Shown here: one piece after another, positions 6,572 to 15,629 of the stretch
Layout: the number at the start of each line of letters is the position of its first letter
Numbering within the stretch: the first letter of the stretch is position 1
Source: an uncultured Christensenellaceae bacterium
GTDB taxonomy: Bacteria; Bacillota; Clostridia; Christensenellales; UBA3700
Direction: 5' to 3'
Assembly (NCBI GenBank): GCA_944380355.1
Contig: CALWHJ010000004.1
Coordinates: 1 to 64,000 of the forward strand
DNA length: 64,000 nucleotides
Program-made: the position numbers and the translations under genes
The notes under the pieces: generated by a model
Database searches by the model: none
The model's input: the letters and a program-made list of their open reading frames with translations, nothing else
Told to the model about the DNA's origin: nothing

Positions 6572-8974
6572 ATGAAAGTTTCGTTAAGTTGGTTAAAAGA
6601 TTTTGTAGATATAGACGTAGACGTAAACACTCTCGCAGACAAGCTTGTAAGCGCGGGATTTGAAGTCGAGGAGATTATTGACGCCAGCGCGAATATGAAA
6701 AACGTAGTGCTTGGCAAGATAGTTAAACTCGAAAAGCATCCCGATGCGGATAAATTGCAAATTTGTCAAATCGACGTAGGTAAAGACGAGCTTGTGCAAA
6801 TCGTTACCGGTGCTCAGAACGTAAGCGAAGGCGACCTTGTTCCCGTGGCATTGGATAATTCTTTATTGCCTACGGGGCAGGAAATCAAAAAAGGAAAACT
6901 CAGGGGAGTTGCTTCAAACGGTATGTTGTGTTCGGGAGAAGAACTCAAGCTGACGGAGGCCGATTATAAGGGAGCAAGCGTATACGGCATACTGATTATG
7001 AACGGCGAAAAATATCCTCTCGGTACGGATATGAACGTTGTGTTGGGTAACGACGAAGTAGTGCTTGACGTTGCCGTAACGGCAAACAGACCCGATTGCA
7101 ACAGTGTACTAGGTATTGCCAGAGAAGTCGCTACCGTTTTGAGAAAACCTCTCAGAATGCCCGATACGTCTTTTAAGACGGATAAAAGCATTAAAGTGGA
7201 GGATTTTGTAGACGTAGACGTACAAGCTCCCGATTTGTGTCCCAGATATATGGCGGCTGCCGTAAAGAATATCAAAATTACCAATAGCCCCGAAATTATA
7301 CAAAAAAGACTCAAATCCGTAGGCTTGAGACCTATCAATAATATCGTAGATATTACCAACTACGTGCTTATTGAAATCGGTCAGCCTATGCACGCTTTCG
7401 ATAAGAATAATTTGGACGGCGGTAAAATAATTCCCAGACGCGCGAAAAACGGAGAGAAAATCGTGTGTCTCGATGAAAAAGAGTATACGCTCGATGACAG
7501 TATGCTTGTTATTTGCGACGCAGACAAACCTTGTGCAGTTGGCGGCGTAATGGGCGGTCTTAACAGTGGTATAAACGAAAATACGAATACTATAGTATTC
7601 GAGTCTGCAAAATTCTTGCGCGATAATATAAGAAGAACGTCAAGAAAACTCAATCTCCGTTCGGATTCTTCTTTCAGATACGAAAGAGGTATTGACTTCG
7701 ACAGTCAAAGACTTGGTATTATGCGTGCGCTTTCATTGATAGATAAGTACGGCTGGGGTAAGATAGCAGACGGCATTATCGACAGACTGAACGGCGATTT
7801 GACTAGAAATACCGTAGTAACCAGTGTAGAGGAAATCAATTCGATTTTGGGAATAGAAGTGCCTGAAAACGTGGTACTCGAGATACTCAACAGCTTGCAG
7901 ATTGAAAGTACTCTTAAAGACGGTGTACTCACTTGCGTATGTCCTGCATTCAGAGACGATATCGAAAACGCTAACGATTTGGCTGAGGAAGTCATTAGAC
8001 TTTACGGCTACGATAAAATAGAGTGTACGCTTCTCGACAAGGCGCACCAGACTCTCGGCGGAAAGACGAGAGAGCAGCAAAACGTCGATATAATCAAAGA
8101 AATCTGCGTAAGTCAAGGAATGAGTGAAACGCTTACTTATTCTTTTACTACTCCCAAATGCTTCGATATTCTGAGAATGAGCGCAGAGGACGAAAGAAGA
8201 AATTGCGTCAAGCTTCTCAAACCTCTCGGAGAGGATTTGTCCGTAATGCGTACTACGCTTGCATACAGTACGATATCTATGTTGGCAAGCAACTTCATAA
8301 AGAGCAATAAAACCGCAAAACTGTTTGAAGTTGCAAAAGTCTATTTGCCTAAAGACAAGGATATGAAACAATTGCCTGACGAAGTTTTGATGCTCGGTAT
8401 GGGAATGTACGGTCAGGGCGTTGATTTCTTTACTATGAAAGGCGCAGTTGAGGTGCTTTTGAAAAAATTCGGAATCAAAGCGGATTATACAAGAGCAGAT
8501 GTTAGTTATTTGCATAAGGGCAGAAGCGCGCAAATCAACGTAGGAAAGAAAGTCCTCGGATATTTGGGAGAGGTTCATCCTCAGGTTGCCGACTCGTTTG
8601 ACGTAGGGGAAAGAATGTATATTGCCGAAATAAACGTAGATATGCTCAATTCGCTTGCAGATTACAGCTATACTTTCGTACCTATCGCAAAATATCCTCC
8701 TATGGAGAGAGATATAGCAGTTGTCGTAGACGAAAAGGTCGCGGCCGGAGATTTGCTTGCTTGCGTAAGAAGAGGCGGCGGTAGTTTGCTTGTAGATGCG
8801 TCCGTATTCGATATATACCGTAACAAAGAAGCTCTCGGTGCGGACAAAAAGAGTGTAGCGATAAATCTTGTATTCAGGCTCAACGAAAGGACTTTGACAG
8901 AAGAAGAAGTCAATGCAAAGATGAACAGAATACTCACAAAGCTTACCAGCGAATTCAACGCGGTTCAAAGATAA
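6572..8974 (+). CDS. pheT: Phenylalanine-tRNA ligase, beta subunit
   Basis: Beta subunit of PheRS (800 residues, normal length). Domains in order: an N-terminal tRNA-binding EMAP-like domain (about 40-150, with KLEKHPDADKLQICQIDVG), the B3/B4 editing domain (about 210-380), B5 (about 400-475), the class II-like core, and a C-terminal FDX-ACB anticodon-binding domain (about 705-800, starting near YPPMERDIAVVVDE). A strong AGGAGG precedes the ATG. Co-transcribed with pheS; a terminator follows. Confidence 0.97.
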   Translation: MKVSLSWLKDFVDIDVDVNTLADKLVSAGFEVEEIIDASANMKNVVLGKIVKLEKHPDADKLQICQIDVGKDELVQIVTGAQNVSEGDLVPVALDNSLLPTGQEIKKGKLRGVASNGMLCSGEELKLTEADYKGASVYGILIMNGEKYPLGTDMNVVLGNDEVVLDVAVTANRPDCNSVLGIAREVATVLRKPLRMPDTSFKTDKSIKVEDFVDVDVQAPDLCPRYMAAAVKNIKITNSPEIIQKRLKSVGLRPINNIVDITNYVLIEIGQPMHAFDKNNLDGGKIIPRRAKNGEKIVCLDEKEYTLDDSMLVICDADKPCAVGGVMGGLNSGINENTNTIVFESAKFLRDNIRRTSRKLNLRSDSSFRYERGIDFDSQRLGIMRALSLIDKYGWGKIADGIIDRLNGDLTRNTVVTSVEEINSILGIEVPENVVLEILNSLQIESTLKDGVLTCVCPAFRDDIENANDLAEEVIRLYGYDKIECTLLDKAHQTLGGKTREQQNVDIIKEICVSQGMSETLTYSFTTPKCFDILRMSAEDERRNCVKLLKPLGEDLSVMRTTLAYSTISMLASNFIKSNKTAKLFEVAKVYLPKDKDMKQLPDEVLMLGMGMYGQGVDFFTMKGAVEVLLKKFGIKADYTRADVSYLHKGRSAQINVGKKVLGYLGEVHPQVADSFDVGERMYIAEINVDMLNSLADYSYTFVPIAKYPPMERDIAVVVDEKVAAGDLLACVRRGGGSLLVDASVFDIYRNKEALGADKKSVAINLVFRLNERTLTEEEVNAKMNRILTKLTSEFNAVQR

Positions 8975-8985
8975 CTGTACTAAAG

Positions 8986-9016
8986 CGGCACCCTAAAGGG
9001 TGCCGTAATCATTTTT
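8986..9016 (+). terminator. Terminator after pheT
   Basis: CGGCACCC and GGGTGCCG arms (8986-8993, 8998-9005) with a four-base loop, followed by a T-rich stretch ending near 9016. Confidence 0.8.
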
Positions 9017-9037
9017 GAACATTTTGCGTCAATCAAC

Positions 9038-9066
9038 TTGACAAACGCGCGCGCATAAAATATATT
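9038..9066 (+). promoter_or_regulatory. Promoter of the SLC13-type permease
   Basis: TTGACA (9038-9043), 17 bases, TATATT (9061-9066): a near-consensus sigma-A promoter. The leader to the ATG at 9120 is about 47 bases and holds only a weak AGG as ribosome site. Confidence 0.75.
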
Positions 9067-9119
9067 ATTATCGAAAAATAAAGTTTTAAGCGATATTACG
9101 GAATATTCCTAGGCAATAT

Positions 9120-10265
9120 ATGACGGCGAAGGAAAGATTTAATCTGGTTATGTCCAAGATTTGGGCTTTTGTCAAACAGAACATAGTTATGCTCATAGCT
9201 TTGCTTGCCGCAATCGTAACAAGTTGTATTGTTCCACCCGATAAAGAGTACATAGGTTATTTCGATTTTAAGACTTTGACCTGTCTTTTCTGCGTTTTGG
9301 CGGTAGTATGCGCTCTCAAAAATATCAAATTTTTTTATATTCTTGCTCTTAAAATAGTTCAGGTATTCAAAAATGCGCGTATCAGCGTGCTTGCTCTCGT
9401 ATATATTACTTTTATAGGTTCTATGCTGATAGCCAACGATATGGCGCTATTGACTTTTCTGCCGTTAGGATATTTGGTACTTACTACTACGGGTAAGAGA
9501 AAATATATGGCGGTTACGTTTATATTGCAAAACATAGCCGCGAATCTTGGCGGAATGCTCACGCCTTTCGGAAATCCTCAAAATTTATACCTTTATACAA
9601 AATTCGAGATACCTACGCTTGAATTTATGTCCATAATGGCTCCGCCGTTTTTACTTTCGATACTGCTGATTACGTTGTGTTGCATTATTTTCGTAAAGCC
9701 TGAGCCTTTGGAACTTCAGAAGGAAGAGGTTAAGCTTGACCCTAAGCGTACGGTGCTTTATCTTATATTGTTTGCGCTGTCGATTATAATAGTTTTCAGG
9801 GTTATGCCGTACTGGATAGGACTTATAATCATACCCGTAGTTTTGCTTATAGTCGACAGAAAAGCTCTGCTGATGGTGGATTATTCGTTGCTGCTTACGT
9901 TTGTATTCTTCTTTATTTTTGCAGGAAATATGGCGAGAATAGATGCTGTCAGAAACGTTTTTTCGGGACTTTTGGAGAAAAATACCTTGCTTGTAAGCGT
10001 ATTTTCCTGTCAAATTATCAGTAATGTTCCTTCCGCTATACTTCTTTCGCAGTTTACGGGTAATTACAGGGATTTGTTGGTTGGTGTCAATATAGGCGGC
10101 GTCGGCACGCTCATATCCTCTCTTGCAAGTCTTATTACGTTCAGAGAATACGTTAAGCTTAATCCCGGAAAGGGCAAATTCTATGTGCTTGTATTTTCGC
10201 TCTTTAACTTTGCTTTTCTTTTTATCTTGACAGGTTTTATGTCGCTGTTGAATTATTTTGTATAA
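9120..10265 (+). CDS. SLC13/CitMHS-type anion permease
   Basis: Integral membrane transporter of the ion transporter superfamily (381 residues, about ten hydrophobic segments). The re-entrant-loop motifs NDMALLTFLPLGYL (about 105-118) and LGGMLTPFGNPQNLYLY (about 143-160) are characteristic of SLC13/ArsB-like carriers, and the second half repeats the pattern (SNVPSAILLSQF near 301-312). The substrate cannot be read from the sequence; dicarboxylate, citrate or another anion are all possible. It is a single-gene unit between two promoters. Confidence 0.8.
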   Translation: MTAKERFNLVMSKIWAFVKQNIVMLIALLAAIVTSCIVPPDKEYIGYFDFKTLTCLFCVLAVVCALKNIKFFYILALKIVQVFKNARISVLALVYITFIGSMLIANDMALLTFLPLGYLVLTTTGKRKYMAVTFILQNIAANLGGMLTPFGNPQNLYLYTKFEIPTLEFMSIMAPPFLLSILLITLCCIIFVKPEPLELQKEEVKLDPKRTVLYLILFALSIIIVFRVMPYWIGLIIIPVVLLIVDRKALLMVDYSLLLTFVFFFIFAGNMARIDAVRNVFSGLLEKNTLLVSVFSCQIISNVPSAILLSQFTGNYRDLLVGVNIGGVGTLISSLASLITFREYVKLNPGKGKFYVLVFSLFNFAFLFILTGFMSLLNYFV

Positions 10266-10315
10266 AATACGTTATCGGATTATTATAAAATGTGCGCAAG
10301 CAATCATGTTTTTAT

Positions 10316-10341
10316 GTCGGAATACGTATCCGACTATTTTA
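10316..10341 (+). terminator. Weak terminator after the permease
   Basis: GTCGGA (10316-10321) pairs with TCCGAC (10329-10334), then a T-rich stretch. Short stem, so moderate support only. Confidence 0.45.
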
Positions 10342-10374
10342 TTGCTAAAATCGCTACAAAACGGCTAACTAATA

Positions 10375-10383
10375 TGGTATAAT
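10375..10383 (+). promoter_or_regulatory. Extended -10 of the U32 gene (leaderless start)
   Basis: TGGTATAAT, an extended -10 with the hexamer at 10378-10383. Exactly six bases separate it from the ATG at 10390, so transcription should begin at the A of the start codon. The -35 is poor, which is usual for extended -10 promoters. Confidence 0.6.
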
Positions 10384-10389
10384 GAATAT

Positions 10390-12684
10390 ATGACAGAAGT
10401 TTTGGCTCCCGTAGGCTCGGTGCAGGCTTTAAAAGCCGCGATATATTCAGGTGCAGACGCAGTATATCTGGGTCTTGATTTGTTTAATGCACGCATTAAA
10501 GCCGATAATTTTAATAAGGATAATATAAAAGAGTATACCGATTATTGCCATCTTTTCGGTGTAAAGGTATACGTTACTTTCAATACGTCCGTAAAAGAAA
10601 ACGAAAAAGCGATATTTGCTCAATACGTAGATTGTGCGGCAAAAGCGGGAGTAGACGCATTTATAGTTACGGATTTAGGGTGTCTTGATATACTCAGACA
10701 ATACGATGTGCCTTTGCACGGAAGTACGCAAATAGGCGTACATAATCTTGCAGGAGCTAAAGTGCTGGAAAAACTAGGCTTCACGCGCGTTGTGGTCGCA
10801 AGAGAAACGCTTTTTGAAGATATAAAGGAGATTAGGGAGAATACTTCGCTTGAAATTGAGTACTTTGTTCACGGTGCACTTTGTGTAAGTTTTTCAGGCG
10901 GGTGTTTGTTGTCGAGCGTTATGAGCGGGGACAGCGGAAACCGCGGAAGATGTAATCAGCCTTGCAGATTAAAGTATACGTCATCTTTCAGCAGTAAAGA
11001 AAAGTATCTTTTGTCTCCTAAAGACCAGTGTTTTATAGGTGAATTGAAGAAACTTGCGGATATAGGCGTGGACAGCTTTAAGATAGAGGGCAGACTCAAG
11101 CAACCTCATTATGTGGGAGAGGTGGTAAGTCAATATCGAAAAGCGGTTGACGCTTTGAATTCGACTAAACCGTATAAAGCAGATTTTTCGGTTTTAAAAA
11201 GGGCGTACAACAGAGGTAATTTTACAAGAGGATACAATTTTGAATCTTCCAAAGAAATTATGTACGATAAAGTCAACGGCACTATAGGTGAGTGTGTAGG
11301 GAAAATTGCGCAATGCAAAAAATCGTGCATATATGTTGAACTTTCGGGTAAACTCAGCGTAGGCGACGGATTAAAAATCATATATAAAGGCGAAGAAGTC
11401 GGCGGAATGAACGTTGCTTCCTTGACAAAAAGCGGAAAATACGTTGTTATTCCGTCAAACAGAGTTTATCCCGTGGGAAGCGAAGTTTGTGTAACGTCTG
11501 ACATAATGCAGGTAAATGCATATAGTGATTTGCGTCCTAAATTGCCGTTGGATTTGACTTTTGAAGCTGAATGCGGAAAACCCGTTGTACTCAAAGGAGT
11601 GTGCAAGGGAGTAGAAGTGAAAATCGAGGGCGGAATAGCCGAGGTTTCGCAAAAGTACATTGCTGACGAGGAGAGCGTAAAAAATCAGCTTATGCGATTC
11701 GGTCAAAGCGATTTTTATGTCAACGATATAGATATAAAGCTCGACCGCAATAATTCGTTGTTTATACCTTCTTCTCTTATAAACGCTATGAGAAGAGAGC
11801 TTGTCGAAGGATTAAAAAATGCAATTCTCAGCCGATATGAAAAGGGTAAACAAAGAGTAAATTACGATAATTATCCTATGTGTTTTTATACTCACGAAAA
11901 GAATAAAAGCAGTGTTAGGGTATGGTGTGAACTGAGTAATGAAAACGATATTTCCGCTGTCATTAAAAAGACGGATTGTAAATTTAATTTGGTGCTAGAA
12001 TATTCTTCTAAATTAGGTCAATTTATAGAAATAATTCTACAAAACGGCTTAAATGAGAATAAAATAGAAGATATATATCTAAAATTGCCACGTGTAGCAA
12101 GAGGTAAAGATTATAAAGATATCGACAACTTCTTAGCGGAATACTCTAAAAAAATCAGCGGAATATATGCAGACAATCTTTACGGAGTATATCTTGCCGA
12201 AAAGTATAAGCTTAAAATCGTCGGCGGAATCGGACTGAATATTTACAATCATACGGCTGGCGAAATTCTCGGTCTCGACGATGAAATGTATTCTGTAGAG
12301 CTGAACAAGAGCGAGTTGTGGGAGGGTGGTATTTTGTATGCTTACGGTCCGCTCCCGGTAATGACATTGCTTCATTGCCCCGTACAGGTCAATACAGGTT
12401 GTACTTGCTCGGATTGTAAATACGACGGAGATTTTTATTATGGCGACAAAAGAGGCAAATACAAGATAAAGCGTACAAAACTCAATTATTGTCAATTTAT
12501 TTTGTATAATCAGCAAATTACCGATATCATCGGCAAAACTCAAGGGTGGAGGTATCGTGTTTACCTCAATCTGACAGAGTGCGATACGGCTAAAGCCTTA
12601 GACGTTATATGTAAATATAATGTTATGAAGGGAATAAGCGAAGAAAATTCGACTTACGGTCATCTTTTCAGAGGAGTTAAATAG
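10390..12684 (+). CDS. U32-family peptidase / rRNA hydroxylase-like protein
   Basis: Large U32 protein (764 residues). The N-terminal TIM-barrel-like half begins with EVLAPVGSVQALKAAIYSGA, the family hallmark, and carries a cysteine cluster in GNRGRCNQPCRLKY (about 190-200). A middle domain of the DUF3656 type and a C-terminal part with GCTCSDCKYDG (about 675-685) follow. Members described in detail, such as E. coli RlhA and TrhP, hydroxylate rRNA or tRNA, so an RNA-modification role is more likely than proteolysis. There is no ribosome site; the ATG follows a -10 box by six bases. Confidence 0.85.
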   Translation: MTEVLAPVGSVQALKAAIYSGADAVYLGLDLFNARIKADNFNKDNIKEYTDYCHLFGVKVYVTFNTSVKENEKAIFAQYVDCAAKAGVDAFIVTDLGCLDILRQYDVPLHGSTQIGVHNLAGAKVLEKLGFTRVVVARETLFEDIKEIRENTSLEIEYFVHGALCVSFSGGCLLSSVMSGDSGNRGRCNQPCRLKYTSSFSSKEKYLLSPKDQCFIGELKKLADIGVDSFKIEGRLKQPHYVGEVVSQYRKAVDALNSTKPYKADFSVLKRAYNRGNFTRGYNFESSKEIMYDKVNGTIGECVGKIAQCKKSCIYVELSGKLSVGDGLKIIYKGEEVGGMNVASLTKSGKYVVIPSNRVYPVGSEVCVTSDIMQVNAYSDLRPKLPLDLTFEAECGKPVVLKGVCKGVEVKIEGGIAEVSQKYIADEESVKNQLMRFGQSDFYVNDIDIKLDRNNSLFIPSSLINAMRRELVEGLKNAILSRYEKGKQRVNYDNYPMCFYTHEKNKSSVRVWCELSNENDISAVIKKTDCKFNLVLEYSSKLGQFIEIILQNGLNENKIEDIYLKLPRVARGKDYKDIDNFLAEYSKKISGIYADNLYGVYLAEKYKLKIVGGIGLNIYNHTAGEILGLDDEMYSVELNKSELWEGGILYAYGPLPVMTLLHCPVQVNTGCTCSDCKYDGDFYYGDKRGKYKIKRTKLNYCQFILYNQQITDIIGKTQGWRYRVYLNLTECDTAKALDVICKYNVMKGISEENSTYGHLFRGVK

Positions 12685-12730
12685 CTAATTCGGTTAATTT
12701 GTGTTATAATCAAATAAGTACAGAAAAACT

Positions 12731-12759
12731 TTGCTGCAAAAATATCATATACATATAGT
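12731..12759 (+). promoter_or_regulatory. Promoter of mutS2
   Basis: TTGCTG (12731-12736), 17 bases, TATAGT (12754-12759), with the ATG eight bases later and no ribosome site: probably leaderless or nearly so. An alternative upstream extended -10, TGTTATAAT (12702-12710), would give a leader of about 50 bases. Confidence 0.5.
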
Positions 12760-12767
12760 TATTAAAT

Positions 12768-15137
12768 ATGGCTAATAAATACAATTTTATCAACAGAAAA
12801 AGCCTGAAGGTGCTTGAATATGACAAAATTCTCGGCGCAATAGCTAACTATGCGTCATCTAAGCACGCGCGCGACGCTATATATGCAATCAGACCCTCGC
12901 TTGAATTGGATGAGTCGCAGTATCTCTTGGACTTGACAAATCAGGCTTACCGCATAACTTTTGAATTTTGCGCAAGTCCGTCTTTTTCAATGGACGAAGC
13001 GGACGATATTTTAGTTTCTGCCGAAAAGGGAGCTATGCTTTCGACCGGAGATATTTTAAGAATAGGAAGAATACTCAAAACCTCCCGAATTCTCTTTAAT
13101 ACCGTTACCGCAGTCAACGAAGAGGGGTTAGACGATATAAAAGAGCTGGCAAACTCGCTTTTTATCGACACAGAACTCGAAAACAGTATATACGAAAGTA
13201 TCCTTGGAGAAAACGAAATCAGCGACAACGCTTCTCCTGCCTTGCGCTCGGTCAGACAGAGTATAAAGAATTGTAATGACAGAATAAGACAAAAGCTTAT
13301 GTCGTATATTACGTCGTCAGACTACAGTCAGTATTTGCAGGATTCGCTTATCACCATGCGTAACAACCGCTACGTAATACCGCTGAAAAGCGAATATTCG
13401 CGTCAGATAAAAGGATTGGTGCATGACCAGTCTGCTTCGGGTGCAACTGTATACGTTGAGCCTATGGCTATAGTCGAACTCAATAACGAGCTGAGAACGC
13501 TTGTTGCTGAAGAAAACAACGAAATCGAACGTATTTTGGCATTTTTTTCGCAAAAAATCTCTTACGAATGCGAAAAGATTAGATTATCTTACGATACGGT
13601 CGCGCGTCTTGACGCTATCTTTTCAAAGGCAAGATACGCGCAGGAGATTAAAGGAGCTTACGTAAAAGTAAATAAAAAAGGATACGTAAACGTAATTGCG
13701 GGTAGGCATCCTCTGATAGACAAACAAAAAGTAGTACCGGTGTCCGTAAGCGTAGGCGGTGCGTATAATACCTTGTTGATTACAGGCCCGAATACCGGAG
13801 GTAAGACGGTTTGTTTGAAATTAGTCGGAATACTTTCTCTTATGGCGGCCAGCGGAATTTTCCCTCCTTGCGACCCTGAAAGCGATATTGCAGTGTTTGA
13901 TAATGTCTTTTGCGATATCGGCGACGAGCAGAATATAGAACAAAGTCTTTCGACTTTTTCGTCGCATTTGACGAATCTCATATATATTTGTAACCACGTA
14001 AGTAAAAATTGCTTATTGCTTCTCGACGAATTGGGAGGGGGTACAGACCCTGCCGAAGGCAGTGCGCTAGCAATAAGTCTGATTGAATACTTCAAAAGCA
14101 AAGGCTGCAAGACGGTTACGAGTACGCACTACAACGAGTTGAAAGAGTACTCTTTCGTCAATGACGATATAGCTACTGCCGGTATGGATTTCGACCCGAT
14201 TACATTTGCACCTACGTACAAACTCATTATGGGGCATACGTCTTCTTCAAACGCTCTCGAGATAGCTACCGCTTTGGGATTGAAAAAGGATATTGTGGAA
14301 AATGCCAGAGCAAGACTTTCTGACGAAAAGGTTGCGTTTGACAACATAATTAAAGGAGCGGAAAAAGCGCGCAGACAGGCAAAAGAATTCGAAGAACAGA
14401 CTAAAACAGCGTATCAGGAGGCAAAAGCCGCGCTGGATGAAGCAAAGAAAACTCAAAACGACGTCAATTTACTGAAAGAAAAACTCGAGGAGAAGATGAG
14501 AAAGTCTGCAAAAGAACTTCTCGGGGATTATCTGGACGAAGCGGAAGAGTTGGTTGATGAACTCAAAGAGTTGGTCAAAAAAGGTGACGAACAAGCCTTG
14601 TTTGAGGCAAGAAAACTAAAAAGCAAACTTAAGGATATAGAAATTGTATCGGATAAACCTCATAATTCTTATCGCGAAATAGGTGGACAGATATGCGCGG
14701 GAGACAGCGTATATATCGCTTCGCTTAACAGTGTGGGAGAAGTTTTGAGCGTAAACGATAAGAAAAAAGAATGTCAAGTCAGAGTCGGTATTCTCACTTC
14801 TAATATAAAACTAAAAGACTGTAAACGAGTTTCTACCGATAAGCAAAAAGCTCAGCCTAAGGTTACGGTAACAAAAGAGTATTCTAACAAACCGTTTTCC
14901 TTTGAAATAAATCTTATTGGCCAGCGCGTGGACGAAGCTTTGTATAATCTCGATAATTATATGAGTGAAGCCGTATTGCACAATTGCAGCGAAATCAGAG
15001 TGGTTCACGGCAAGGGTACGGGAATTTTGAGAAAAGCCGTTCAGGAGTATCTTAAAGATAGTCCTTACGTAGAGTCTTTCAGACTGGGTAAATACGGAGA
15101 AGGTGAAAGCGGAGTAACTATTGTTACTCTCAAGTGA
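12768..15137 (+). CDS. mutS2: MutS2 endonuclease / ribosome collision ATPase
   Basis: MutS2 (789 residues). It has the MutS core and clamp without a mismatch-recognition domain, a Walker A site ITGPNTGGKTVCLK (about 340-353), Walker B CLLLLDELGGGTDPAEGSA, and a long charged coiled coil (about 515-625). The C-terminus is an Smr nuclease domain (about 715-789) with the VVHGKGTGILR motif. MutS2 in Bacillus splits stalled, collided ribosomes; other work links it to recombination control. It heads a run of genes continuing into the small membrane protein, iscS-like and thiI. Confidence 0.95.
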   Translation: MANKYNFINRKSLKVLEYDKILGAIANYASSKHARDAIYAIRPSLELDESQYLLDLTNQAYRITFEFCASPSFSMDEADDILVSAEKGAMLSTGDILRIGRILKTSRILFNTVTAVNEEGLDDIKELANSLFIDTELENSIYESILGENEISDNASPALRSVRQSIKNCNDRIRQKLMSYITSSDYSQYLQDSLITMRNNRYVIPLKSEYSRQIKGLVHDQSASGATVYVEPMAIVELNNELRTLVAEENNEIERILAFFSQKISYECEKIRLSYDTVARLDAIFSKARYAQEIKGAYVKVNKKGYVNVIAGRHPLIDKQKVVPVSVSVGGAYNTLLITGPNTGGKTVCLKLVGILSLMAASGIFPPCDPESDIAVFDNVFCDIGDEQNIEQSLSTFSSHLTNLIYICNHVSKNCLLLLDELGGGTDPAEGSALAISLIEYFKSKGCKTVTSTHYNELKEYSFVNDDIATAGMDFDPITFAPTYKLIMGHTSSSNALEIATALGLKKDIVENARARLSDEKVAFDNIIKGAEKARRQAKEFEEQTKTAYQEAKAALDEAKKTQNDVNLLKEKLEEKMRKSAKELLGDYLDEAEELVDELKELVKKGDEQALFEARKLKSKLKDIEIVSDKPHNSYREIGGQICAGDSVYIASLNSVGEVLSVNDKKKECQVRVGILTSNIKLKDCKRVSTDKQKAQPKVTVTKEYSNKPFSFEINLIGQRVDEALYNLDNYMSEAVLHNCSEIRVVHGKGTGILRKAVQEYLKDSPYVESFRLGKYGEGESGVTIVTLK

Positions 15138-15140
15138 TAT

Positions 15141-15629
15141 ATGAGATATTCTGTTAAGATAAGTCAAAATAAGTATGGCGCACTCAAAATTATAATTCTG
15201 GGTATATGTCTTTTGATAGATTTGATTGCGATAGCTTCTGTTATCGGCGCGATTGCAACAAAGACATATTCGGATATTGCGCTTTACGTTGCAATTATGG
15301 CGGGAGTTTTATGTGTTCAGATTGCGTCAACCTTTCTTACGTATTCGTTGGAATACAGGTTTGATGACGGAGTGCTGACAATCGACAGAGTATTTCCTAT
15401 GCTAAGACAACAAATATTCAAGGGCGAAAAAGGCAGTTATTCGCTTATGCCTTTGAATACCGCCGCCAATATCAATGTGAAAACTAAAGATAAAAATGCC
15501 GTACGATTGTGTATTAATACTTGCCCGTACGCGATATATATGCTAGAATTATCGGGTAAAAAATATATCGTCAATCTCGACGATTACCTATACGCGATAG
15601 CAACAGAGGATGAAAATGATATATCTTGA
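15141..15629 (+). CDS. Hypothetical two-pass membrane protein
   Basis: A 162-residue protein with two hydrophobic segments (about 16-38 and 45-68) followed by a soluble tail of mostly beta character with YRFDDGVLTIDRVFPML, a layout similar to small bacterial PH-like-domain membrane proteins. I do not recognise the family. It starts three bases after mutS2 and overlaps the cysteine desulfurase start, so it is embedded in the operon. No good ribosome site is visible, suggesting translational coupling to mutS2. Confidence 0.7.
   Translation: MRYSVKISQNKYGALKIIILGICLLIDLIAIASVIGAIATKTYSDIALYVAIMAGVLCVQIASTFLTYSLEYRFDDGVLTIDRVFPMLRQQIFKGEKGSYSLMPLNTAANINVKTKDKNAVRLCINTCPYAIYMLELSGKKYIVNLDDYLYAIATEDENDIS

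Noticed and set aside
7733-8968. 411-codon open frame on the minus strand inside pheT
   Set aside because: It lies wholly opposite conserved pheT sequence, has no ribosome site and no recognisable motif. It is a shadow of codon bias.
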